From the NCBI GenBank assembly GCA_036783645.1, contig DAIPWT010000010.1, forward strand, positions 22,540-86,539: a DNA stretch of 64,000 nt, in the 5' to 3' direction. A program made the position numbers and the translations under genes. The notes under the pieces were generated by a model. That model did not search any database. It saw only the letters and a program-made list of their open reading frames with translations, and was not told where the DNA came from. Shown piece after piece: positions 23,801 to 32,654 of this stretch (the stretch's first letter is position 1; each line of letters begins with the position of its first letter). This DNA is from UBA4732 sp002404095 (GTDB taxonomy: Bacteria; Planctomycetota; Planctomycetia; Gemmatales; Gemmataceae).

Positions 23801-26659
23801 TCATTTTCCTTTCGCCGGCAAGGGTACAAGGTAAATGATGTCTTCCTTGTCGTAGAAGGCGCCTCCGTTACCAGGTAGTCCGTCGTAACTGCCTGTTTGC
23901 CGATGACCCCCGTTGTCAATTTTGTCCTCGCCGACGCTCCATAGGATGCCTTGCCCAGCAGGAATCTTGCGCCTAGGGCGCGGAGGCAGCCAGGGGAAGA
24001 GATCGTCCGGGGGTTCCGCTGCCACTGGCGGCTCCGCGGGCGGTGGAATCGTGCTACCGGACAACAGGGGATCGGGCGGCCAATCAATTTCCTCGCCGCG
24101 CGACAAGCGATATCGGAATGGCTTTCCATAGTAATCAAACGGGTCGAGCGGGATGGACGGCAGATATTTCGGAACCAATTCGTCCAGCGTCTCGGCCGGT
24201 TTGCCGTTGTCCGCCTGATACAACCGCAGCGCCAGCTTCAATAACCCGGCTCGTTCCATGCTCACGTTCGTAAGTTTGTTTGGTTTGCCCCGCATGTACA
24301 CGTACCACGAAAGCGATCCTGTTCCGTACAGCTGGAGCGCTTGGCGCTGTGCGTGGTTACCCCAGAACAAGACGCGCAAAATGCGCTGTTGCCGTTCCTG
24401 TTCCCAGGGCGCGAGCCAGGCCGTGGCGACCCATTGCGCTTCCATCTGTGCGTTTGGGTCGTCTATTCGTGAATCTCCGGTAAAAGTCAGGGAATATTTT
24501 AGCAAGGGAATAGGGTCATTCACCATATTCATAATCATTAAATCTTCCATCAAATCCTGCTCGTCGTCGCCTTTTGGCGCATCCACGTATTGGGAGAGGA
24601 CGTCCAGCGCCTGATGGAGCAAGTCCGGCCGGCCGTGAAGGCGCTCCAACCATCGGTCCAGCGCCTTCAGCAGGAGTACTTCGCTTTCCCGACCGCGATA
24701 AACGTCGCCGATCGGAGCGCGGTGACGCATCGCCAGCGATAGACTCAGCCCAATGCGCAGGTTCTCGACGAAGGTCTCATCATCGCCGGCCGCCTGGCGT
24801 TGCAGCCCGCGCGCGGCGAGTGCGAGCGTGATCATCTGGCAATTTTCCGCCGCCGGTTGACGACTCATATAGGTCACATTTCGCAGGTCTTCCACCACGC
24901 CCGGCGGCATGTCGGCGGCCTCTTTCAGCATTCCCAGCCATTGGCCGGCGATTATCCTGTTCAGCCAGGCGGTCAATTCTGGATCGTCGCCGGGCCAGCC
25001 GTGATCCAGCACGTTCCCCGCTCGCTCCTCTATCCGTAAGGGCGGAGCGCCTGCCACGCCAGGATGAATACCGTGCGACTGTTCCTCATAAAGTTCTCGG
25101 AGGAGGTCGCCGAACCGTGTGCAAGCGCTGCGAACGAGTTCGCCGGCTTTGTTCTCCTTCTCCGTGGGCAAGTTCGCACGAAAGCGTTCCAAGTCTACTT
25201 GCTCAGGAACATTTGGTATCTCCAATACCCGATACCACAAGCCGCCCGCGATCCATAGACCGATGAGGGCCAGGAACGGAGTGAACCGCGCCGCCGTCGT
25301 CCACGAGGCGATCCGGCCCGCCGCCCACGGACGCAACAGCAGCGGCGTAGAGGCTAACAACAGAATTGGCGGGCCGAGCGCCTGCCATGTGTGTAAGCCG
25401 CTGGCCAACAAGGAGGGCAACCAAATGAGCGCTAGGAGAAGGCTCAATATTAAGGCGAACAGGGCGGACGCCAGAATGCTTCGGAACAGCAGACCGCATA
25501 GAACGCCGACGCAGAAGCCGTAGACAAGTCCCATCGTCAAGAACAACACCGGCCCGGATGTAATTACCAGCCCCGCGAACGTCCGCGACAAGGCCTGCGA
25601 GTTGAACAGGACGAGGATCATTGACGGCATTGTCATCAGGGCGGTCGCCGCCAGCGCGACGGCCAGGCGAACGCTGACTTTGACGATCCAGAGATGAATC
25701 AGCGGCAGCCGTTGATCGCCGAGATAGCGAAACGGCCCTTGTTGCTCGTCGTCGAAAGCGGTCGCGCCGCATAGGATGCCGACCAATAGCGTCGCGGCCG
25801 GCCAGGCAAGCGGCCCCAATGTGGGTATTAAAAATCCCACAACCAACCCGAAAATCATCATGCCCAAGGCGAAACCGCGCGCTTGCCGCCACGTAAGCCA
25901 GAACAACACCAACCAACCGGGGCTGCGCGGTTTCCTTGCTCGCACGGCCGTGGTACGGAGCGGCTGCAAGCGGCCGCGATCCACTCGGGTGAAGAGAAAG
26001 GCGGAGCCGGCCAGAGCGGGAGCAATGGTCAAGAGCGCGACGCCGGCGCCGACCGGCCCCCAGAAGCGAATCGCGTCGTCGCCCGCCGGCTTGCCGGAGG
26101 CTATCGTCGCCAGAGCGGCCAGAAACCCCGCCAGAAGACTGGTGACGAAGACGGCCGCGAACTGCGCGGCCAGGGCCAGCAGAATCATATTCATGACGCT
26201 GCGGCCGAACGATGAGAACAACATCCCCCAGGCGAAGCCGTAGAGGCCGCTCCAGATCATGCCGTTCAACGTCCACGCCGCCTCGAAGCCGTTGGCGAAC
26301 AGATGCGCCGCCGCGGCCACGACTATCACCAGGGCAATTTGCGCGAACACAAGGAGCAGCCCCGCCAAGCACTTCGCCGACCAAAGGCGCCAACGCAGGC
26401 CCGGCAGCGCGTCGAGGAAGGACAGCGTACCCACCTCGCGTTCGCCGGCGAGCAGCATGGCGCCGCAGATGAGGCCGTAGGTCCAGGACAGGACGATAAT
26501 CATCGTTCGCAAAATACTAGGCACTTCCGGATGGCTCTCTAGTCCGCCCGGCGCCATCACGAACGGCAGAAACAGCAGCGACGCCGCGGCGACGAAGGCC
26601 AAGGCCGCCCAGACGATGCGGTGTTCGCGGTATTCTTTCCATAGAAGAACGGAGAGCAT
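23801..26659 (-). CDS. ABC permease fusion protein, paralog 5 (last of five)
   Basis: The 952-residue protein has about 12 membrane segments in its first 500 residues, followed by a soluble domain of about 450. The N-terminus MLSVLLWKEYREHRIVW is shared by all five tandem paralogs. The membrane part is internally duplicated: WKEYREHR/LLAGEREVGTLSFLDALPG in the first half pairs with WLTWRQAR/FDDEQQGPFRYLGDQRLPL in the second. The soluble part has LQRQAAGDDETFVENLRIGL, DRWLERLHGRPDLLHQAL and a pseudopilin-like ending NGKPAETLDELVPKYLPSIP followed by LDPF. It starts at ATG 26659; a longer frame upstream runs through a palindrome. This copy is closest to its neighbour at 26766. Likely partner: the ATPase at 38501. 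Substrate unknown. Confidence 0.82.
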   Translation of the reverse strand: MLSVLLWKEYREHRIVWAALAFVAAASLLFLPFVMAPGGLESHPEVPSILRTMIIVLSWTYGLICGAMLLAGEREVGTLSFLDALPGLRWRLWSAKCLAGLLLVFAQIALVIVVAAAAHLFANGFEAAWTLNGMIWSGLYGFAWGMLFSSFGRSVMNMILLALAAQFAAVFVTSLLAGFLAALATIASGKPAGDDAIRFWGPVGAGVALLTIAPALAGSAFLFTRVDRGRLQPLRTTAVRARKPRSPGWLVLFWLTWRQARGFALGMMIFGLVVGFLIPTLGPLAWPAATLLVGILCGATAFDDEQQGPFRYLGDQRLPLIHLWIVKVSVRLAVALAATALMTMPSMILVLFNSQALSRTFAGLVITSGPVLFLTMGLVYGFCVGVLCGLLFRSILASALFALILSLLLALIWLPSLLASGLHTWQALGPPILLLASTPLLLRPWAAGRIASWTTAARFTPFLALIGLWIAGGLWYRVLEIPNVPEQVDLERFRANLPTEKENKAGELVRSACTRFGDLLRELYEEQSHGIHPGVAGAPPLRIEERAGNVLDHGWPGDDPELTAWLNRIIAGQWLGMLKEAADMPPGVVEDLRNVTYMSRQPAAENCQMITLALAARGLQRQAAGDDETFVENLRIGLSLSLAMRHRAPIGDVYRGRESEVLLLKALDRWLERLHGRPDLLHQALDVLSQYVDAPKGDDEQDLMEDLMIMNMVNDPIPLLKYSLTFTGDSRIDDPNAQMEAQWVATAWLAPWEQERQQRILRVLFWGNHAQRQALQLYGTGSLSWYVYMRGKPNKLTNVSMERAGLLKLALRLYQADNGKPAETLDELVPKYLPSIPLDPFDYYGKPFRYRLSRGEEIDWPPDPLLSGSTIPPPAEPPVAAEPPDDLFPWLPPRPRRKIPAGQGILWSVGEDKIDNGGHRQTGSYDGLPGNGGAFYDKEDIIYLVPLPAKGK

Positions 26660-26704
26660 GGTTGAGACTCCCTCTGTGTCGATACTAGCGAGCCGCCTGA
26701 TCAA

Positions 26705-26763
26705 GCGAGCCGCCGGGTTTATCCCGGCGGGTTCAACCGGCGGGGATAAACCCCGCCGCTCGC
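26705..26763. repeat. palindrome, family GCGAGCCGCCGGGTTTATCC
   Basis: A 59-bp inverted repeat in the spacer between permeases 4 and 5. The same family is at 35446-35505 and 61508-61568, with half-copies at 11031 and 43033. An extra AGCGAGCCGCC precedes it. Confidence 0.88.
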
Positions 26764-26765
26764 CT

Positions 26766-29423
26766 TCATTTTGCTTCGGGCGGCAGTGGAACAAGAAAAA
26801 CAACCTCTTGGCCTGCCCTCCCCAAGACGCCCTGACCCGGCGGAATCATCCGGGTAGAAGGCGCCGCTGGAAGAGCGTCGCTGGAATCAGATGGCAACGC
26901 GATCTCTTCCCCGCGCGACAACCGATAGCGGAACGGCGCGCCGCCGTAAGGATCGAGCGGAATGGATGCCAGATATTTCGGAACCAGTGCGTCCAGCGTC
27001 TCGGCCGGCTTGCCGTTGTCGGCCAGATGCCAACGCAGCGCCAACTTGAGTAGCCCCGCTCGCTCCAAAGCTACGTTCGCGAGCTTGTTCGGTTCGCCCC
27101 GGATGTAAAAGAACCACATAAGCGGTCCCCCATTGTTCGACCAGGCCGCCCCGCGGCGCTGCGCCTCGTCGCCCCAGAATATGACGCGCAAAATGCGCTG
27201 TTGCCGTTCGTGTTCCCACGGCGCGAGCAATGCCGCGGACGCCCAGCGCGCCTCCGCCTGCACGTCTGAATCGGGTTTTAGTGCGCCTTTGTTAACAACA
27301 CTTAGGGCATATTGCAGCCAAGGAAGAGGGTCTTTGATGCAATTCAATATCAGTAGATTATTCATCAGATCCTGATCTTCGTCGCTGTTCGCCGTTGCGT
27401 CCGCATACTTGGAGAGGACGTCGAGCGCCTGATGGAGCAAATCCGGCCGGCCGTGAAGGCGTTCCAACCATCGGTCCAACCCTTTCAGCAGAAGCACCTC
27501 GTTTTCCCGACCGCGAACTACGTCCAGTATGGGAGCGCGATGACGCATTGCCAGCGATAGACTCAGGCCAAGGCGCAGGTTTTCGACGAACGCTTCGTCA
27601 TCACCGGCCGCCTGGCGCTGTAGCCCGTGTGCGGCGAGTACAACCGTGATCTCCTTGGAATTTTCGACTACTGGTCGATAACCCACATAGGCTAGATTCC
27701 GCATATCTTCCACCATGCCCGGCGGCAGGTCGGACGCCTCTTTCAGCATTCCTACCCACGCTTCAGCGGACGCCTTGTCCAGCCACGCGGCCAACTGCGC
27801 GTCGGCGCCGGACCAGCCGTGATCCAGCACGTTCTTGGCCTGCTCCCTTATGCCTTCCGGCGTAACAAGCGGCTTTTCAGAGAGACCGTAGAAGCCCGCG
27901 CAAGCGCTGCGAACGAGTTCGCCGGCTTTGTTATCTTTCTCCGTGGGCAGCGTCGCCCGAATGGCTTCCAAGTCTACTTGCTCAGGGACATTGGGTATCT
28001 CCAATACCCGATACCACAAGCCGGCGACGATCCATAGGGCGATGAGAACCACAAATGGAGCAAGTCGCTTAACCGTCGTCCACGAGGCCGTTCGACCCGC
28101 CGCCCACGACCGCAACAGTAGCGGCGTGGAGGCCAACAACAGAATCGGCGGCCCAAGCGCCTGCCACATGTGCAAGCCGCCCGTCAGCAAGGAAGGAACC
28201 CAAATCGCCGCCAAGAGAAGGCTCATAAACAACGCGATCACGACGGACGCCCGAAGGCGGCGAAACAGTAGACCGCATAGAACGCCGACGCAGAAGCCGT
28301 AAACAAGCCCCATCGTCCCGAACAATACCAGCCCGCACGCCATCACCAGCCCCGCGAAGGCCAGCGATATGGGGTGCGGGTTGACCAGGGTGAGGCAGTA
28401 GGTCGGCATGGTCATTATGGTTGTCGCCGCCAGCGCGATGACCAAGCGGACGCCGACCTTGATGAACCAGAGCCGCAACAGCGGCAGCCGTTGATCGCCG
28501 AGATCGCGAAACGACCCTTGCCGCTCGTCGTTGAAAGCGGTCGCGCCGCATAGTATCCCCACCAAGAGCGTTGCCGTCGGCCAGACCATTGGCCCCAATA
28601 GGGGTATTAAAAATCCTGTAAGTAATGCGAAAGTCGCCATGCCCAAGGCGAAACCAAGCGACTGCAGGCACGTCCGCCAGAACAACACCCACCAACCGGG
28701 GACGCCTTGCTGCGCTGACCGGACCTCAATCCGCAGCGGCTGTAAACGGCCGCGATCCAGCCGGGTGAAGAGAAAGGCCGAGCCGGCCAGCGCGGGAGCG
28801 ATGGTCAAGAGAGCGACGGTGGCGGCGACTGTTCCCCAGAACCGGATCGGATCGTCTAACGGCATTCGGCCCGTGACAACGGCCAGAAACCATGCCAGCA
28901 GGCTCGTGACCGCGAGGGCCGCAACCTGCGCGCCCAGGCCCATCAGGATTATGTTCATGACGCTGCGGCCGAACGACGAGAACAACATTCCCCAAGCGAA
29001 GCCGTAGAGACCGCTCCAGCACATGGCATTCAACGTCCACGCCGCATCAGCCCCGCTGACGAACAGATGCGCCGCCGTCGCTACGGTCAGCAGCAGGATG
29101 ATTTGCGCGGCCACAAGGAGAACGCCCGCCAAACACTTCGCCAACCAGAGGCGCCAGCGCAGGCCGGGCAGCGCGTCGAGGAAGGGCAATGTGCCGACTT
29201 CACGTTCGCCGGCCAGCAGCATGGCGCCGCAGATTAGGCCATAGGACCAGGCCAGCGCGACGACCAGTACGCGCAGGACGTAGCGCACTTCGGGATGGCC
29301 TTCCAATCCGCCCGGCGCCATCACGAACGGTAGAAACAACAGCGACGCCGCGGCGACGAAGGCCAAGGCCGCCCAGACGATGCGGTGTTCGCGGTATTCT
29401 TTCCACAGAAGAACATAGAGCAT
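26766..29423 (-). CDS. ABC permease fusion protein, paralog 4 (shortest of five)
   Basis: The 885-residue paralog has about 12 membrane segments in residues 15-475 and a soluble domain of about 410. WKEYREHR at 7-14 and CGAMLLAGEREVGTLPFLD at 65-83 correspond to CGATAFNDERQGSFRDLGD at 292-310, which shows an internal repeat of two ABC-2-like halves. EIPNVPEQVDLEAIRATLPT (475-494) begins the soluble part. It ends with NGKPAETLDALVPKYLASIP and VVFLVPLPPEAK. Unlike paralogs 1-3 it lacks the Met/Pro/Gly-rich insert after the first soluble helices. It shares LFLPFVMAPGGLE with the copy at 23801, so these two are the most recent pair by eye. Spacing of 97 bp to the next gene upstream suggests cotranscription. 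Confidence 0.83.
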   Translation of the reverse strand: MLYVLLWKEYREHRIVWAALAFVAAASLLFLPFVMAPGGLEGHPEVRYVLRVLVVALAWSYGLICGAMLLAGEREVGTLPFLDALPGLRWRLWLAKCLAGVLLVAAQIILLLTVATAAHLFVSGADAAWTLNAMCWSGLYGFAWGMLFSSFGRSVMNIILMGLGAQVAALAVTSLLAWFLAVVTGRMPLDDPIRFWGTVAATVALLTIAPALAGSAFLFTRLDRGRLQPLRIEVRSAQQGVPGWWVLFWRTCLQSLGFALGMATFALLTGFLIPLLGPMVWPTATLLVGILCGATAFNDERQGSFRDLGDQRLPLLRLWFIKVGVRLVIALAATTIMTMPTYCLTLVNPHPISLAFAGLVMACGLVLFGTMGLVYGFCVGVLCGLLFRRLRASVVIALFMSLLLAAIWVPSLLTGGLHMWQALGPPILLLASTPLLLRSWAAGRTASWTTVKRLAPFVVLIALWIVAGLWYRVLEIPNVPEQVDLEAIRATLPTEKDNKAGELVRSACAGFYGLSEKPLVTPEGIREQAKNVLDHGWSGADAQLAAWLDKASAEAWVGMLKEASDLPPGMVEDMRNLAYVGYRPVVENSKEITVVLAAHGLQRQAAGDDEAFVENLRLGLSLSLAMRHRAPILDVVRGRENEVLLLKGLDRWLERLHGRPDLLHQALDVLSKYADATANSDEDQDLMNNLLILNCIKDPLPWLQYALSVVNKGALKPDSDVQAEARWASAALLAPWEHERQQRILRVIFWGDEAQRRGAAWSNNGGPLMWFFYIRGEPNKLANVALERAGLLKLALRWHLADNGKPAETLDALVPKYLASIPLDPYGGAPFRYRLSRGEEIALPSDSSDALPAAPSTRMIPPGQGVLGRAGQEVVFLVPLPPEAK

Positions 29424-29446
29424 GGATGGACTCCTTGGACGCCGCC

Positions 29447-29507
29447 TACGAGCCGCGACCGTGAGGGAGCGGGGGCAAAAACCGCTCCCTCACGGTCGCG
29501 GCTCGTA
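29447..29507. repeat. palindrome, family TACGAGCCGCGACCGTGAGG
   Basis: A 61-bp inverted repeat in the spacer between permeases 3 and 4. It is a variant of the AGCCGCGACC family and the close relative of the interrupted copy at 32454-32641. Confidence 0.88.
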
Positions 29508-29520
29508 GCGAAGCGTCGCT

Positions 29521-32430
29521 TCATTTCGCTTTGGGCGGCTGTGGAACCAGAAAAATCCTGTCTTCGCCGGGTACGGTCTCGCCCCCGGACGACCTCGATT
29601 GCCGACGGCCGTCGTCGTCCACTTTGTCTTCGCCCATGCACCATAAGACGCCCTGGCCCGCCGGAATCTTCCGTGTTGGAGGCTGCACCGCCGCGGGAAC
29701 GGCCCCAGGTTGTCCGCCCACCGGGGGCATAGCGCGCGCATTGGGGTCAGGCGGGTCAGGCGGCCACTCAATCTCTTCGCCGCGCGACAACCGATAGCGA
29801 AACGGAGCGCCGTCGTAGGGGTCGAGCGGGATGGAAGGCAGATATTTCGGAACCAGTTCATCCAGATTTTCGGCGGGCTTGCCGTTGTCGGTTTGAAACC
29901 AGCGCAAGGCCAGCTTCAGTTGCATGGCACGCGCCTCGCATAGTCGCACGTGCTTGGAACGAAAGTCGTAGTGATAGGGACCAAGTTGCGGCAGCGGTCC
30001 ATAGCCCTTGGCCGGCCCGTGCAGCCAACCCTGTTGAATTGGATCGCCATCAAACATTACGCGGAGAATGCGAGCCTGCCGAGCGCGTTCCCAGGGAACA
30101 AGCCAGGCCGTGGCGACCCACTCCGCTTCCTGCTGAACGCGAGGGTCGTTCCGTTGCGGCAGTCCCTCTTCGCCGCCCAGATACATTTGCAGGAGGGGAA
30201 GCGGTTCTTCGACGGTGTTTTTCGTAATAAGGTCTTCCACCAACTCCTGATCTTTCAAGTCATCCGCGGTCTCGTTTAGATGATGCGAAAGCACGGCAAG
30301 AGCTTGGCGGATCAAGTCGGGCCGGCCGTGAAGCTTTTCCAACCAGCGGTCCAGTCCCTTTAGTAAGAAAAACTCTACATTTCGGCCGACGAGCAAGTCC
30401 ATCGTGGGAGTGCGATCGCGCAGCGACCGCGATAGGCTCAGCCCGATGCGCAGGTTTTCGACATACGCTTCGTCGTCTCCGGCCGCTTGCCTTTGCAGTC
30501 CTCGAACGGCAAGTACGATCGCGACCCAACGAGGAGGGTCTAATACTTTCAACGACTCCAGGGCGGTCATATTGCGAACGTCGTCGAATGGACCCGTCGG
30601 CAGATCGGCCGCCTGTTTCATCATCGGCGCCCATTCGCCGGCGTACAACTTGTCCAGCCAGGCGGCTAATTCATGGTCGTCGGCGGGCCAACCGTGTTCC
30701 AGGGCGTCGTCGGCTTGCTCTCTAGGCGTTCGAGCCGGAGCTTGTACGACGACCCCGCCGGCCATCCCGCCGGCCGGAAGCAATTGTCCCGGCATTCCAG
30801 GCGCGCCGCCCTGGGGCGCTTGTTGCGATTGGAGTGTATGGCGGAGTTCGTCGAAACGAAGGCACGCGGAGCGGAAGAGTCGGCCGCCCTCGTTCTCCTC
30901 CGGCGTCGGCAGACTGGCCCGAAAAGCGTCCACGTCAACTCTTTGTGGAACATTAGGTATCTCTAATATCCTATACAAAAGCCCTCCCGCGAGCCACAGG
31001 CCGGCAAGGACTACGAATGGAGTGAGCCGTACCGCCGTCGTCCACGATGCGATGCGGCCCGCCGCCCACGGACGCACGACTAACCGCGTGGCGATCAGCA
31101 ACAGCAGCGGTGGCCCGAACACCTGCCAGGCGTGCAGACCGCCCCCCAGCAGCGAGGGTATCCATACAGCCGCCGCCACCGAGCATGTAAACAGGGCAAA
31201 CACGCCCGCCGCCAGACCGTGGCGAAACAGCAATCCATAAAGGCAGCCGGCGCTGAAGCCGTACACTAGCCAGAGAGTCAGAAACAATCCAGGAGGGCAA
31301 AGGTCAACAAGGATGTTGCTTTGGAACACAGCGGCGAAGAAGTGGTATGGCCCTTCCGGGCTGTTCCATCGCGAGCTTGAAATGTTGGCCAGCGCGCCGA
31401 TGAAGCTCGGCGCCAACACGAGCAAAGCGGCGACGACCGCGACGCCGAAGCGGACGCCGACCTTGACCACCCACAGTCGGCCGAGCGGCAGTCGTTGATC
31501 GCCGAGGAAACGATAAGACCCTTGCTGCTCGTCGGCGAAGGCGGTCGCGCCGCACAAGACGCCCACGATCAACGTCGCGGCCGGCCATAGAAGCACCGCT
31601 TCCAGGAGGGTAATAAAGCCTAAAAAGAGCGCGAAAGCCGCCAATCCCACCGTAAAGCCGCGCGCCTGCCGCCACGTCAGCCAGAAAAGCATGGACCACG
31701 AGGCGTTAAGAGGGCGCCTGGGGACGCGCAAAGACTCCGGCGCGGCCCGCAACCTACTGCGGTCCAGCCGAGTGAAAACGAGCGCCGAAACGACGAGAGC
31801 GGCCGGCGCGGTGAGCGCGAAGAAGCCAGCCCCGAACCAACCGGGGTTGGTCGCGTCCCGCATTCCGAATATCACGGATACTATTACAGCAAAAATGACG
31901 GCCAGCACCCCGGCGAGAAAAGCCCAAGCCACCTGTCCCGCCATCGACAGCAGGATCATGCTCATTACGCTGCGGCCGAATGACGAAAACAACATACCCC
32001 ACGACAAGCCGTATATGCCAGCCAGCAACATTCCGGCGAAAGTCCATCCGGCTTGAGTCCAGTTCTCGAACAGGGAGACGGCCGCGCACAGAATCATCAG
32101 CACAACAATTTGCCCAAGCACAAACAGGACGCCGGCCAGAAACTTTCCCTGCCATAAACGCCGCCGAAACCCCGGCAGCGCGTCCAGATAGGACATCGTG
32201 TGGTTTTCGTATTCGCCGGCCAGCATCATGGCGCCGCAAATCAGGGCGTACGCTCCGATAAGCATGACGGCGAGGGCGCACAGGATTTCCCGCGCTTCGG
32301 AGTGTGCCTCCAGCCAGCCCGCTCCCAACAGGACCGACCGACTCAATACCGTCGCCGCGCCGACGAAGGCCAGCGCCGTCCAGACCAGGCGGTGTTCGCG
32401 GTATTCTTTCCAGAGAAGAACGGAGAGCAT
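29521..32430 (-). CDS. ABC permease fusion protein, paralog 3
   Basis: The 969-residue paralog has the same build: MLSVLLWKEYREHRLVW, first-half loop LAGEYENHTMSYLDALPGFR, second-half loop ADEQQGSYRFLGDQRLPLGR, then EIPNVPQRVDVDAFRASLPT entering the soluble domain. A low-complexity insert rich in Pro, Gly and Met follows LQSQQAPQGG. LQRQAAGDDEAYVENLRIGL and DRWLEKLHGRPDLIRQAL are conserved with the other copies. The end holds NGKPAENLDELVPKYLPSIP, a Pro/Ala stretch and FLVPQPPKAK. Loop residues differ from copies 4 and 5 and resemble copies 1 and 2, so the array falls into a 3+2 grouping. Transcription is with the upstream permeases; the spacer carries a palindrome with a second one nested inside. 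Confidence 0.83.
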   Translation of the reverse strand: MLSVLLWKEYREHRLVWTALAFVGAATVLSRSVLLGAGWLEAHSEAREILCALAVMLIGAYALICGAMMLAGEYENHTMSYLDALPGFRRRLWQGKFLAGVLFVLGQIVVLMILCAAVSLFENWTQAGWTFAGMLLAGIYGLSWGMLFSSFGRSVMSMILLSMAGQVAWAFLAGVLAVIFAVIVSVIFGMRDATNPGWFGAGFFALTAPAALVVSALVFTRLDRSRLRAAPESLRVPRRPLNASWSMLFWLTWRQARGFTVGLAAFALFLGFITLLEAVLLWPAATLIVGVLCGATAFADEQQGSYRFLGDQRLPLGRLWVVKVGVRFGVAVVAALLVLAPSFIGALANISSSRWNSPEGPYHFFAAVFQSNILVDLCPPGLFLTLWLVYGFSAGCLYGLLFRHGLAAGVFALFTCSVAAAVWIPSLLGGGLHAWQVFGPPLLLLIATRLVVRPWAAGRIASWTTAVRLTPFVVLAGLWLAGGLLYRILEIPNVPQRVDVDAFRASLPTPEENEGGRLFRSACLRFDELRHTLQSQQAPQGGAPGMPGQLLPAGGMAGGVVVQAPARTPREQADDALEHGWPADDHELAAWLDKLYAGEWAPMMKQAADLPTGPFDDVRNMTALESLKVLDPPRWVAIVLAVRGLQRQAAGDDEAYVENLRIGLSLSRSLRDRTPTMDLLVGRNVEFFLLKGLDRWLEKLHGRPDLIRQALAVLSHHLNETADDLKDQELVEDLITKNTVEEPLPLLQMYLGGEEGLPQRNDPRVQQEAEWVATAWLVPWERARQARILRVMFDGDPIQQGWLHGPAKGYGPLPQLGPYHYDFRSKHVRLCEARAMQLKLALRWFQTDNGKPAENLDELVPKYLPSIPLDPYDGAPFRYRLSRGEEIEWPPDPPDPNARAMPPVGGQPGAVPAAVQPPTRKIPAGQGVLWCMGEDKVDDDGRRQSRSSGGETVPGEDRIFLVPQPPKAK

Positions 32431-32453
32431 GGATGGGACTCCTGGACGCCGCC

Positions 32454-32641
32454 TACGAGCCGCGACCGTAAGGGAGCGGGGGCCAAAACCGCTCCCTTAC
32501 CAGTAGTTTCACAAAGTACTCCTCACGCTCCGCGTGAGGAACAGCGAGCAGAGCGTGCGGAGTACATTCTGGGCGTTCGTTGTTCCTCACGCGGAGCGTG
32601 AGGAGTACTTTGTGAAACTACTGGTAAGGTCGCGGCTCGTA
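32454..32641. repeat. palindrome interrupted by the nested 129-bp palindrome
   Basis: The outer TACGAGCCGCGACCGTAAGG element is broken near the end of its second hairpin arm by a 129-bp element (32498-32626, ends TACCAGT/ACTGGTA), after which GGTCGCGGCTCGTA completes the outer arm. No simple target duplication is visible. The uninterrupted relative is at 29447-29507. The inner element equals that at 289-417 with an inverted core. Confidence 0.88.
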
Positions 32642-32654
32642 GCGCGCCGCCGTT

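Noticed and set aside
25203..26393. 396-codon open frame on the same strand as the permease but in another frame
   Set aside because: It lies wholly inside the permease gene, is very Arg-rich, and has no ribosome site; the permease frame has homologous copies.
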